Under the pieces are notes generated by a model that saw nothing but the letters and a program-made list of their open reading frames with translations, did no database searches and had not been told where the DNA came from. DNA of 8,526 nt, from contig DETV01000094.1 of the NCBI GenBank assembly GCA_002361775.1, forward strand, positions 1 to 8,526, read 5' to 3'. This stretch comes from Eubacterium sp. UBA3279. GTDB taxonomy: Bacteria > Bacillota > Clostridia > Lachnospirales > Lachnospiraceae. The translations under genes were made by a program, and so were the position numbers. Shown piece after piece: positions 1 to 6,456 of the stretch (position 1 is its first letter; each line of letters starts with the position of its first letter).

Positions 1-115
1 GCCAAATCTAAGGCACTACATTTCCTTTTTTTGTTATACTGAAGAAGAAATAAAACAAGATCCGGCAGTGAACAGTTATTTTCCGCCGGAAGCACAGATA
101 ACAGAAAGGAAATGA
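1..115 (+). other. Possible 3' end of an upstream gene (unresolved)
   Basis: One frame is open from base 2 to a TGA at 113-115, four bases before the bceA start, and its last part reads plausibly as protein (TEEEIKQDPAVNSYFPPE). Another frame carries GTTFPFF (from base 12), which resembles the G-T-T-F strand near the end of many sensor histidine kinases, but it has a TAA at 9-11. A third frame ends at 40-42. BceAB transporters usually lie next to a response regulator and sensor kinase, so a kinase tail, possibly frameshifted, is the natural guess. There is too little sequence here to decide which frame is real. Confidence 0.25.
105..112 (+). promoter_or_regulatory. Ribosome binding site of the BceA-like ATPase
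   Basis: AAAGGAAA lies seven bases before the ATG at 120 and overlaps the stop codon of the open upstream frame. This supports the chosen start and translation as part of an operon with whatever lies upstream. Confidence 0.6.
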
Positions 116-119
116 AATA

Positions 120-887
120 ATGGAAATTCTTAAAGTTCATAATCTGAAAAAAGTATATACCACCCGATTTGGAGGCAATCAGGTTCAGGCGCTGACAAAT
201 GTGAATTTTACGGTGGAACAGGGCGAATATGTGGCAATTATGGGGGAAAGCGGCAGTGGAAAAACTACATTACTCAATATTTTAGCCGCTTTGGATAAAC
301 CTACGGGAGGAACGGTACTGTTAGATGGAAAAGATATCACAAAAATCAGAGAAAAAGAAATTGCCGCATTTCGCCGGGATAACCTGGGATTCGTATTTCA
401 GGATTTTAATCTGCTGGATACGTTTTCTGTGGAGGATAATATATATCTTCCGCTTGTGCTGGCGGGCGTGGATCATAAAGAGATGAAAAGCAGGCTGCTT
501 CCTCTGGCTCAGAAACTGGGAATCAAAGATATTTTGAAAAAGTTCCCTTATGAGGTATCAGGAGGGCAGAAACAAAGAACAGCAGTTGCCAGAGCATTGA
601 TTACAAATCCCAGAATTATTTTGGCGGATGAACCTACAGGGGCTTTGGACTCCCGGGCAGCGGAAAGTCTGTTAAAATTATTTCAGGAAATTAATGAAGA
701 AGGACAGACCATACTTATGGTGACTCACAGTGTGCGGGCGGCCAGCCGGGCAAACCGGGTGCTTTTTATTAAGGATGGAGAAGTTTACCATCAGATATAC
801 CGGGGAAATGACAGTGACGAAAAAATGTATCAGAAAATATCAGATACGCTGACTATGATTGCGACAGGTGGTGAACGGAATGAGTAG
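120..887 (+). CDS. bceA: BceA-type ABC transporter ATP-binding protein
   Basis: This is the cytoplasmic ATPase of a Bce/MacB-like (type VII) ABC transporter; it powers the FtsX-fold permease encoded next to it. All nucleotide-binding motifs are present: Walker A GESGSGKT at residues 42-49, Q-loop Gln94 in FVFQD, signature VSGGQ at 146-150, Walker B IILADE at 166-171, D-loop GALDS at 174-178 and switch His203. The 255-residue length is normal for BceA. The ATG at 120 has an AAAGGAAA site just upstream. The stop codon overlaps the permease start by eight bases, so the two are translationally coupled. Family members detoxify bacitracin-like or lantibiotic peptides by freeing lipid II-cycle intermediates, and often signal to a BceS-type kinase. 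The substrate here cannot be read from the sequence. Assignment to the family is secure; orthology to a particular paralog (BceA, VraD, YxdL) is not. Confidence 0.93.
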   Translation: MEILKVHNLKKVYTTRFGGNQVQALTNVNFTVEQGEYVAIMGESGSGKTTLLNILAALDKPTGGTVLLDGKDITKIREKEIAAFRRDNLGFVFQDFNLLDTFSVEDNIYLPLVLAGVDHKEMKSRLLPLAQKLGIKDILKKFPYEVSGGQKQRTAVARALITNPRIILADEPTGALDSRAAESLLKLFQEINEEGQTILMVTHSVRAASRANRVLFIKDGEVYHQIYRGNDSDEKMYQKISDTLTMIATGGERNE

Positions 888-2877
888 AGGATTTTACAGT
901 AAACTTGCAGTGAATGGACTAAAGAAAAACAGCCGTATTTTTCTTCCCTATATTCTTGCATGTATAGGAACCATAGGGATTTTTCAGGTGTTTACAGGAA
1001 TTGCCCTGAATCCTTATCTGGATTCTGTGACGGGAGGATATTATATTTCTGTTGTGTTAAGTCCGGGAATTGGAATTGTGGGAATATTTTCTGCTATCTT
1101 TCTTTTTTATACCAATAGTTTTCTGATCCGGCAGAGAAAGCAGGAACTGGCGCTATATAATATGTTGGGAATGGGAAAATTTCATTTGGCAAGAATGCTT
1201 TTCTGGGAAAGTCTTATCATAACAATTGTGTGCCTGACTTTGGGAGAAGCCGTGGGTATATTGTTTTCCAGACTGTTGTTTTTATTTCTTCTTAAAATCG
1301 TAAATATACCATCAGAACTGGATTTTTCAGTTACTTTTCAATCAGTAAAAATGACATTGCTTCTGTTTTCCGGTATATTTCTTTTGAATTTTTTGAATAC
1401 ATTATGGAATATTCGAAAAACCAGTCCGGTGGAACTTTTACAGGGTTCCCGTCAGGGAGAAAAAGAACCAAAAATCAAATGGCTTATGGCTTTGGCAGGG
1501 GTAATCCTGACCGGAATCGGATATTACATTGCCATCACTGCAAACGATCCCTTTCAGGCGATCAGCGGATTGTTTATAGCAGTTCTTCTTGTAATAATCG
1601 GAACGTATGCTCTCTTTACTGCGGGAAGTATTCTTGTATTAAAGGCGATGAAAAAGAATTCAGGATTTTATTATAAAAAGAAACATTTTATTTCCGTATC
1701 CGGTCTGATTTACCGTATGAAACAAAATGCAGCAGGACTGGCAAGTATTTGCGTTCTAAGTACTGCAGTGCTTTTGGTTATTTCAACTACTGTATCTTTG
1801 TATTTTGGAAATGAAGATGCTATTCAGGTCAGGTATCCCAATGATATTTCTGCTGTGTTTTATGGTGTTCCCAGAGAACAGATGGAGCAGATTGTATCAG
1901 AAATGGAAAATGTTGTCGCAGAGGCAGGATTACAGATAAAAAATGAAAGAGATTACAGTATTATTGCTGAAGGAGGAATTATTCGTAACGGAGAATTTTT
2001 CACAGATGAGCCCCAGGAAATTTTTTCTGCCGACGAAATGTGTCAGGTATATTTTCTGGACAGCGGACAATACGATAAATTAACGGGAAAAAATATCACA
2101 CTGAAGGAAACAGATGACGTGGGACTGTACGTTTTTCGGGGAAATAAGATGGAAAGTATAAAAGCGTTTGGTGAGACACTTCATGTCCGTCAGATGATTG
2201 AAGATTTTCCTGCTCCCGGACGAAATTCGGTAATGGCTATGAATACGTATTACATTATCATGAAAGACAGGGAGGCGCTGGATCAGTTACTGGAAAAACG
2301 TGATGCAACGGCAAAACATTCGGTTACAGGGTATAGAAATGTGATGGAAACTGATATTACAGGCACGCCCCAGGAGAAAATTGCTGTAAGTAAAAAACTG
2401 GAGGAGATATATCGTTCCCAATATACAGGGGAGGAGTTTTATTTTGGATATCTGGAAAGTCAGGATGGAAACAGAGAAGAAATATTTGTGATGAATGGTA
2501 CATTTTTCTTTTTGGGTATTCTTCTTGGACTGGTATTTTTGCTGGGTACAGTACTGATTATTTATTATAAACAGATATCAGAAGGATATGCAGATAAGAA
2601 AAGATTTGAAATTATGGAAAAAGTGGGAATGAGTCAGAAGGAAGTACGCCAGGCTATCCGCAGTCAGGTACTGAAGGTGTTTTTCCTGCCTCTTGTAATG
2701 GCGGTTATTCATATCTGTGCGGCTTTCCCGTTAATGACCCGGCTGCTGGAAATGATGAATTTGAATAATCATCAGTTATTCTTTGGATGCACCTGTGTGA
2801 CTATTCTGATATTTGCGGTTCTGTATGGAATTGTTTATTCACTGACTGCCAGAACATATTATAAAATTGTGAGATAA
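880..2877 (+). CDS. bceB: BceB-type ABC transporter permease (FtsX-like)
   Basis: This is the membrane partner of the preceding ATPase, 665 residues if started at the ATG at 880. That start has an AGGTGG site at 866-871 and matches the family opening (FYSKLAVNGLKKN, then a first membrane helix with LPYILACIGT). A TTG 21 bases earlier is in frame but less likely. Hydrophobic stretches fit the usual ten helices, roughly at residues 21-41, 60-80, 106-135, 160-175, 202-219, 230-255, 284-308, 538-563, 600-622 and 633-655. A hydrophilic domain of about 230 residues (309-537) sits between helices 7 and 8, exactly where BceB proteins carry the large extracellular domain that recognises the peptide or lipid target. 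FtsX-like blocks are visible: RKQELALYNMLGMGK (87-101) and KKRFEIMEKVGMSQKEVR (573-590). It probably confers resistance to, or senses, cell-wall-active peptides; the specificity is unknown. Confidence 0.92.
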   Translation: MSRGFYSKLAVNGLKKNSRIFLPYILACIGTIGIFQVFTGIALNPYLDSVTGGYYISVVLSPGIGIVGIFSAIFLFYTNSFLIRQRKQELALYNMLGMGKFHLARMLFWESLIITIVCLTLGEAVGILFSRLLFLFLLKIVNIPSELDFSVTFQSVKMTLLLFSGIFLLNFLNTLWNIRKTSPVELLQGSRQGEKEPKIKWLMALAGVILTGIGYYIAITANDPFQAISGLFIAVLLVIIGTYALFTAGSILVLKAMKKNSGFYYKKKHFISVSGLIYRMKQNAAGLASICVLSTAVLLVISTTVSLYFGNEDAIQVRYPNDISAVFYGVPREQMEQIVSEMENVVAEAGLQIKNERDYSIIAEGGIIRNGEFFTDEPQEIFSADEMCQVYFLDSGQYDKLTGKNITLKETDDVGLYVFRGNKMESIKAFGETLHVRQMIEDFPAPGRNSVMAMNTYYIIMKDREALDQLLEKRDATAKHSVTGYRNVMETDITGTPQEKIAVSKKLEEIYRSQYTGEEFYFGYLESQDGNREEIFVMNGTFFFLGILLGLVFLLGTVLIIYYKQISEGYADKKRFEIMEKVGMSQKEVRQAIRSQVLKVFFLPLVMAVIHICAAFPLMTRLLEMMNLNNHQLFFGCTCVTILIFAVLYGIVYSLTARTYYKIVR

Positions 2878-2884
2878 GTAATAT

Positions 2885-2903
2885 TTCCTTAATCCTTTCT
2901 TAA
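2885..2903 (+). promoter_or_regulatory. Tandem TTyCTTAA repeat, possible response-regulator box
   Basis: TTCCTTAA (2885-2892) and TTTCTTAA (2896-2903) form a direct repeat with an 11-base period, one helical turn. OmpR/PhoB-type regulators typically bind such repeats. It lies about 27 bases upstream of the -35 box of the carboxypeptidase promoter, a position suited to activation. A further TTCTTAA lies at 2938-2944 inside the promoter spacer. Function is inferred only from the pattern. Confidence 0.35.
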
Positions 2904-2929
2904 ATTCCGTTATTTTGCTCTGTGATACA

Positions 2930-2957
2930 TTGACAACTTCTTAAAAGGTGGTAGAAT
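2930..2957 (+). promoter_or_regulatory. Sigma-A promoter of the carboxypeptidase gene
   Basis: A perfect -35 TTGACA (2930-2935) and a -10 TAGAAT (2952-2957, five of six consensus bases) are separated by 16 bases. Transcription would begin near 2964, giving a leader of about 50 bases before the ATG at 3013. No terminator is visible between the bceB stop and this site, so read-through from bceAB is also possible. Confidence 0.75.
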
Positions 2958-3012
2958 CAATAACGACTTTATGAAAGATACCAGTGATTTTTGAAGTAAA
3001 AGAGGAAATAAT

Positions 3013-4086
3013 ATGAGTGAAAAAAGGATGACAAAAAGAGAATTAAAGAGAAGGCGTCAAAGGAACAGACGAATTTTACTGTTTATTTTTGGACTGTTAC
3101 TGGTGGGTGTGATTTTTTCCGGGGTTTTGTTTTTTCTGAACCGAAGCCAGAATAAAAAAGATCAAAAAGACGGAAAACAGACAGAGGTGGAAGGGGAGCC
3201 TTCCTCAGAAGCAACTCCCACACCGGAAGATACTCCCACACCTACACCGGAACCTCTTCCCAGTGTGGATTTGAGTACAATAGACAGTAAATCTGCTATT
3301 TTAATCCGTTTGACGGATGGACAGGTGATCGCAGAAAAAGAAGCAGATACCAGAATATATCCTGCTTCCATGACAAAAATCATGACTGCTATAGTTGGAT
3401 TGGAAAATATCAGTGATCTGAATCAGTTGATCACCATTGACCGGGAAACCTATGACCGATTATATCTGGAAGGCGCTTCAATGGCAGGGTTTGTCCCTGG
3501 TGATCAGGTAAAAGCCATAGATATTTTGTATGGAGTGATGCTTCCTTCCGGAGCAGAATGCTGCGTGGGACTGGCAGAATATTTGTTTGGTTCAGAAGCT
3601 GCTTTTGTAGAAAAAATGAATGAAAAGGCAGCCGGGCTAGGTATGGCAGATACACATTTTGTCACATCTACCGGACTGCATGATCCGGAGCATTATACAA
3701 CTGTGAGAGATCTCACAAAATTAGTGACCTACGCTCTTAAAAACGAAACATTCCGAACTATTTATACAGCTCATGAATATACCACCAGTCCTACGGCGGG
3801 AAATCCTGAGGGACTTCATTTCTTAAGCACTATGTTTAAAAAAATGGAAACTTCTGCTGTAAATGGCGGAGAAATCGAGGGAGGAAAAACAGGATATACC
3901 AGTGATGCAGGGCAGTGCCTTGCCAGTCTTGCCCAGGTGAACGGAACGGAATATATTCTTGTTACTGCTGGAGCCCAGGGTTCTCCTTCCACAGAACCTT
4001 ACCATGTGTGGGATGCGATCCAGGTATACAATCAGATTGGCGGAGGAAATTCTGAGTCACCAGTCACAGAAGAACCGGCGGCATAA
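3013..4086 (+). CDS. Membrane-anchored D-alanyl-D-alanine carboxypeptidase (peptidase S11)
   Basis: This is a low-molecular-weight penicillin-binding protein that would trim the terminal D-Ala from peptidoglycan stem peptides outside the membrane. A very basic N-terminus (KRRRQRNRR) precedes one membrane helix at about residues 21-42. A hydrophilic linker rich in Thr, Pro and Glu (about 57-84) leads to the catalytic domain. The nucleophile motif is S119-M-T-K122 within YPASMTKIMTA, and the KTG triad is K292-T293-G294. The second motif reads S179-G180-A181 in MLPSGAECC, where the family norm is SGN. The C-terminal beta domain of PBP5-like enzymes is absent, and the protein ends soon after the catalytic fold in a short acidic, Ser/Pro tail. 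The ATG has an AGAGGAAA site at 3001-3008. The gene has its own promoter and is probably monocistronic. The family is clear; dacA versus dacF naming is not. Confidence 0.9.
   Translation: MSEKRMTKRELKRRRQRNRRILLFIFGLLLVGVIFSGVLFFLNRSQNKKDQKDGKQTEVEGEPSSEATPTPEDTPTPTPEPLPSVDLSTIDSKSAILIRLTDGQVIAEKEADTRIYPASMTKIMTAIVGLENISDLNQLITIDRETYDRLYLEGASMAGFVPGDQVKAIDILYGVMLPSGAECCVGLAEYLFGSEAAFVEKMNEKAAGLGMADTHFVTSTGLHDPEHYTTVRDLTKLVTYALKNETFRTIYTAHEYTTSPTAGNPEGLHFLSTMFKKMETSAVNGGEIEGGKTGYTSDAGQCLASLAQVNGTEYILVTAGAQGSPSTEPYHVWDAIQVYNQIGGGNSESPVTEEPAA
3214..3255 (+). repeat. Short imperfect tandem repeat coding a TPTPE linker
   Basis: ACTCCCACACC occurs at 3214-3224 and again at 3232-3242, an 18-base period, with a further ACACCGGAA copy following. 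The repeat encodes TPTPEDTPTPTPEP (residues 68-81), an extended spacer that would lift the catalytic domain away from the membrane and into the wall. Such repeats can change in length by slippage without breaking the frame. Confidence 0.6.
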
Positions 4087-4163
4087 AACATTAATTTTTT
4101 CGGGAAAAATTACAATCTTTAGATAAATGTAAGAAAAAGCCGAAGAAATTCTTAATACCTGTG

Positions 4164-4172
4164 TGGTATGAT
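4164..4172 (+). promoter_or_regulatory. Extended -10 promoter-like site
   Basis: TGGTATGAT matches the extended -10 form TGnTATAAT in all but one base. No good -35 box lies at normal spacing, although extended -10 promoters can do without one; a TTCTTAA motif ends 11 bases before the hexamer. Transcription would start near 4179 and run into the terminator at 4222, giving an RNA of about 75-80 bases. Confidence 0.4.
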
Positions 4173-4178
4173 AGGTAC

Positions 4179-4259
4179 ATCAAAACAAAGAACATATTAT
4201 ACTAACAAGTTCGATATAGATAGAAACACTTTCTAAAAACAGGGAGTGTTTCTTTTTTT
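4179..4259 (+). ncRNA. Candidate short RNA (promoter to terminator)
   Basis: The interval between the extended -10 site and the intrinsic terminator has no ORF or recognised RNA family. It could be an independent small RNA, or simply part of the 3' untranslated region of the carboxypeptidase message. I see no riboswitch signature and cannot name a target. Confidence 0.25.
4222..4259 (+). terminator. Intrinsic terminator
   Basis: AGAAACACT (4222-4230) pairs perfectly with AGTGTTTCT (4245-4253). The stem extends inward by two T-G wobbles and a C-G pair to an eight-base A-rich loop, and a run of seven T follows (4253-4259). It ends transcription from the carboxypeptidase gene and from any start near 4179. 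Confidence 0.85.
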
Positions 4260-4409
4260 GTAAATATTTCAGGAAAAGTTCTTTGATGAGACGAATATTA
4301 AAGCTGATTAAATTAGAAAATCAATATTGAACACACGGTATTCCCTTGATTTCAGAATTATGATAAAGTAGAAGTATCATTGTACAGTTCGAAGGAGTGA
4401 AATCATATC

Positions 4410-5186
4410 GTGGATATTATAAGAAATGAAATACCTATATTGGAATTTGATGCTGAAAAGACGGCGGTGATCAATCCGGACCACGAAGGATTTGATATGA
4501 CCCTGCCGTCCAAATGCGTCTATGCCTTTTTGGGGGAATATATCGATGAGTATGCGAATCAAAGTGAAACAAAACAGGTTGGAACTTTCAACAGCGCTAC
4601 GAAAGACTATCCTATTTACATTACGAGGTATAAGGGGAAAGAAATATGTCTTTGCCAGGCGCCTGTAGGCGCTGCCGCTGCAACTCAGCTCATGGATTTT
4701 CTGATTGCGTATGGTGTGAAGGAAATCATATCCGCCGGTTCTTGCGGCGCATTGGAGAATTTTCCAGAAGGGACATTTCTTGTTCCTTACAGGGCATTAA
4801 GAGATGAAGGAACCTCCTACCACTATGCTCCGCCTTCAAGATTTATGGATATAGATATTTTGGCAAGAAATGCTATCGAACAAACAATAACAGAACATGG
4901 TATGGAGTATTCGGAAATTCTTACCTGGTCTACAGATGGATTTTTCCGTGAAACAAAGGAAATGGTTGCGTATCGAAAAAGTGAAGGGTGCGCAGTTGTA
5001 GAAATGGAATGTTCCGCTTTGGCAGCTTGTGCAAAATTTCGTAATGTTACCTGGGGAATGATACTATATACGGCGGACAGCCTCGCTAATGTTGAAAAAT
5101 ATGACGAGAGAAATTGGGGTGGAAATGCCTCCGAATATGCGCTGAGACTATGTTTGGATGCGGTTTTGAAAGTAGAGAATAAATAG
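4410..5186 (+). CDS. Nucleoside phosphorylase family protein (NP-I fold)
   Basis: This 258-residue protein belongs to the PNP/UDP phosphorylase superfamily, which splits the glycosidic bond of (deoxy)nucleosides with phosphate in nucleotide salvage. Visible landmarks are the glycine/alanine loop QAPVGAAAAT (83-92), the ISAGSCG strand and turn (107-113), the RDEGTSYHY segment (131-139), TDGFFRE (175-181), the ribose-binding block VVEMECSA (196-203; Glu198 and Glu200) and Asp223 in YTADSLA, near where PNPs carry their base-contacting Asp. It looks like the small subgroup of uncharacterised NP-I proteins typified by pneumococcal spr0068 rather than DeoD or Udp; that placement is from memory. The start is GTG at 4410, with AAGGAG at 4392-4397; the spacing of 12 bases is a little long. 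No in-frame ATG precedes it. The substrate is unknown. The gene looks intact but borders a decayed region downstream. Confidence 0.85.
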   Translation: MDIIRNEIPILEFDAEKTAVINPDHEGFDMTLPSKCVYAFLGEYIDEYANQSETKQVGTFNSATKDYPIYITRYKGKEICLCQAPVGAAAATQLMDFLIAYGVKEIISAGSCGALENFPEGTFLVPYRALRDEGTSYHYAPPSRFMDIDILARNAIEQTITEHGMEYSEILTWSTDGFFRETKEMVAYRKSEGCAVVEMECSALAACAKFRNVTWGMILYTADSLANVEKYDERNWGGNASEYALRLCLDAVLKVENK

Positions 5187-5204
5187 AGGTGACGTGATTT
5201 AAAA

Positions 5205-5642
5205 TTGGCATACGGTATTGTATCTAAATATGAATTGATTTGTATGAAGGTAGGAGATTCCCTTGGAAGTGCATTGTCTACATTTGCAGGGCAAAATATG
5301 GGGGCGGGGAAAATAGATCGAGTGGTCCAGTCGGTAAAATATACCGCATTTTTGAACATGGCAGGATATGGAATTGTTTCACCGATTATATTTATATTGG
5401 CTGAAAAATGTATGTACATTTTTACCAACAGCAAGGATGCAATCGTTGTTGGAGATATTCGGGCTACAATCTGGATGGGTGTATGCGAGGTGATTTCAAG
5501 GACAGTTTTCGCACTTTTATTACCGAAGTTGTGGGGAATGAATGGACTTAAATTCGTATCGCCATTTGCTTGGATCGTGTCCATGCTTTTGGAAATAATA
5601 TGTTACTATTCGGGAAAATGGAAGAAAAAGAAAATGTTGTAA
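5205..5642 (+). pseudogene. MATE-family efflux transporter, C-terminal remnant
   Basis: The 145-residue product matches only the back part of MATE (multidrug and toxin extrusion) Na+/H+ antiporters, which are normally about 450 residues with twelve helices. The diagnostic block GSALSTFAGQNMGAGKIDRV (21-40) corresponds to the repeat-two signature, preceded by AYGIVSKYEL. Past GDIRATIWMGV the protein jumps directly to the penultimate-helix region (SRTVFALLLPKLWGMNGL), so some 30 residues normally found between seem to be missing as well. The N-terminal half is absent: the reading frame begins just after a stop at 5190-5192, eighteen bases past the phosphorylase gene. A TTG at 5205 with GAGGTG at 5185-5190 could still start translation, but half a transporter is unlikely to work. 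It is best read as a deletion remnant. Confidence 0.75.
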
Positions 5643-5666
5643 AGTAATGGCAAGCAGATTTTATGG

Positions 5667-5825
5667 ATGAGTATGGAATTTTGGAATAATGCGATTGCAT
5701 ATCTGGAGTTAATTGAGAATAGAAAGGTTGACTGTATTGAATATGTACAACGCTCTTTTTTGAAAGAAATAGGTTCCGTTAATTCATTAAGTGTTGTTTC
5801 GATATTATTGATATTATTCCGATAA
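5667..5825 (+). pseudogene. Short ORF, possible AraC-type regulator remnant
   Basis: A 52-codon ORF starts at ATG 5667 (or ATG 5673), in the same frame as the MATE remnant and 24 bases past its stop. Its opening, MEFWNNAIAYLELIENRKVD, resembles the W-x-x-AI-x-YIE…ID beginning of many AraC-family DNA-binding domains, where it forms the first helix before the helix-turn-helix. The rest (from about residue 30) does not continue that pattern, and no ribosome binding site is obvious. AraC regulators often sit next to efflux genes, which fits the neighbour. It may equally be chance coding; the identification rests on about twenty residues. Confidence 0.3.
5801..5818 (+). repeat. Perfect 9-base tandem duplication
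   Basis: GATATTATT occurs twice in direct succession (5801-5809, 5810-5818). It lies at the end of the short ORF and overlaps the -35 box of the candidate promoter for the Fic remnant. It is a likely slippage product. Confidence 0.7.
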
Positions 5826-5836
5826 AGGGGTACATT
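5808..5836 (+). promoter_or_regulatory. Candidate promoter of the Fic remnant
   Basis: TTGATA (5808-5813) and TACATT (5831-5836) are 17 bases apart, matching five and four of six consensus bases. Transcription would start near 5842, about 20 bases before the ATG at 5862, which has AAGGA at 5851-5855. The -35 box lies at the junction of the 9-base duplication. Confidence 0.4.
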
Positions 5837-5861
5837 ATATCTTAGATTGGAAGGATAGGCT

Positions 5862-6415
5862 ATGTTTATGACAGTAAAACAGGCTTCTGAAAAATGGGGC
5901 ATTTCTGATAGGAGAATCCGAGTTCCTTGTTCTGAAGGGAAAATTCCGGGTGCGTATCAGGAAGGGCGTGGTTGGAAAATTCCTGCGGATGCAAAGAAAC
6001 CTATCGATGGTCGTTACAAATCAAAGGAGAGTCTTTTGGCTCAAATTGACAGTAAAAAGGTTGAGTTGGACGGTAGAACACCTTTAACAGCGGGCGAAGT
6101 AGCAAGGCTTAACGAGGAGTTTATCGTGGAATATACATACAACTCTAACGCTATTGAAGGAAATACACTTACCCTGCGAGAAACAGACTTGGTACTTCGA
6201 AGTCTTATGATTGATCAGAAACCATTAAGGACCACATGGAGGCAGTCGGTCATAAAGAGGCGTTTGAATTTGTGAGTGAACTTGTAAAAGATAATGTTCC
6301 GATTAGTGAGAGTATCATCAAATTGATTCACTATCTCGTTCTTGCTGATAAGAAAGAAGACCGTGGTGTATACCGTAGAGTTCCGGTTCGTATTATTATC
6401 TTGACAAGAGGTTGA
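5862..6415 (+). pseudogene. Fic/DOC family protein, frameshifted and lacking its catalytic core
   Basis: Fic enzymes transfer AMP or related groups onto target proteins. Here the N-terminus is well preserved: a small helix-turn-helix-like domain (MFMTVKQASEKWGISDRR, to about residue 45), a linker, then the Fic N-terminal helix with S95-N-A-I-E99-G100, which fits the (S/T)xxxE(G/N) auto-inhibitory motif of N-terminally inhibited Fic proteins. At about 6227 the frame breaks: the original frame ends at 6273-6275, while a -1 shifted frame continues the protein (KDHMEAVGHKEAFEFV…IKLIHYLVLADKKEDRGVYRRVPVRI) to a stop at 6413-6415. Adding one A to the TTAAGG at 6225-6230 would restore it. The catalytic HPFxDGNGR loop is nowhere in the window. 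A third frame reads YYYLDKRLNATYDNY from 6391, loosely like the YLxxRL tail of Fic proteins, which suggests an internal deletion. Start and AAGGA site look normal; the product is surely inactive. Confidence 0.85.
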
Positions 6416-6456
6416 ATGCAACATATGATAATTACCAACCAAAACCGGAACAGTAC
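6375..6456. repeat. Inverted repeat flanking a promoter
   Basis: GTTCCGGTT (6380-6388) and its exact reverse complement AACCGGAAC (6443-6451) are separated by 54 bases. Extending outward to 6375-6388 and 6443-6456 gives 12 of 14 matching positions. The spacer contains the consensus promoter at 6401-6429. The left arm also lies within sequence that reads as ordinary Fic coding (RVPVR), so it may be coincidental. Confidence 0.5.
6401..6429 (+). promoter_or_regulatory. Sigma-A promoter of the VOC gene
   Basis: A perfect TTGACA (6401-6406) and TATGAT (6424-6429, five of six) are 17 bases apart. Transcription would start near 6436, with a leader of about 97 bases containing a small GTATT-tc-AATAC hairpin (6467-6478). 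The promoter lies inside the remains of the Fic gene. Confidence 0.75.

Larger units (their letters stand above)
4087..4409. other. Non-coding stretch between carboxypeptidase and phosphorylase genes
   Basis: I see no credible gene here. From left to right it holds an A/T-only hairpin (4092-4099 pairing with 4105-4112, no T-run after it), an extended -10 site (4164-4172), an intrinsic terminator (4222-4259) and then about 130 A/T-rich bases leading to the phosphorylase gene. A weak candidate promoter for that gene is TTGATT (4346-4351), 17 bases, TAGAAG (4369-4374); neither hexamer is strong. Confidence 0.5.

Noticed and set aside
859..879. A TTG start that would add seven residues to BceB
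   Set aside because: The ATG at 880 has a better placed AGGTGG site and matches the normal start of BceB proteins.
1404..1676. A 90-codon plus-strand open frame inside bceB
   Set aside because: It lies wholly within the permease in another frame, with low-complexity, Arg/Ser/Asn-rich content and no family likeness.
4092..4112. A/T-only hairpin directly after the carboxypeptidase stop
   Set aside because: Eight perfect pairs, but all A-T, with no T-run after them; unlikely to terminate transcription.
4823..5584. A 253-codon open frame on the minus strand across the phosphorylase and MATE regions
   Set aside because: The plus-strand frames match known families over the same bases; the minus-strand product has no recognisable domain and bridges two unrelated genes. 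It is an antisense shadow.
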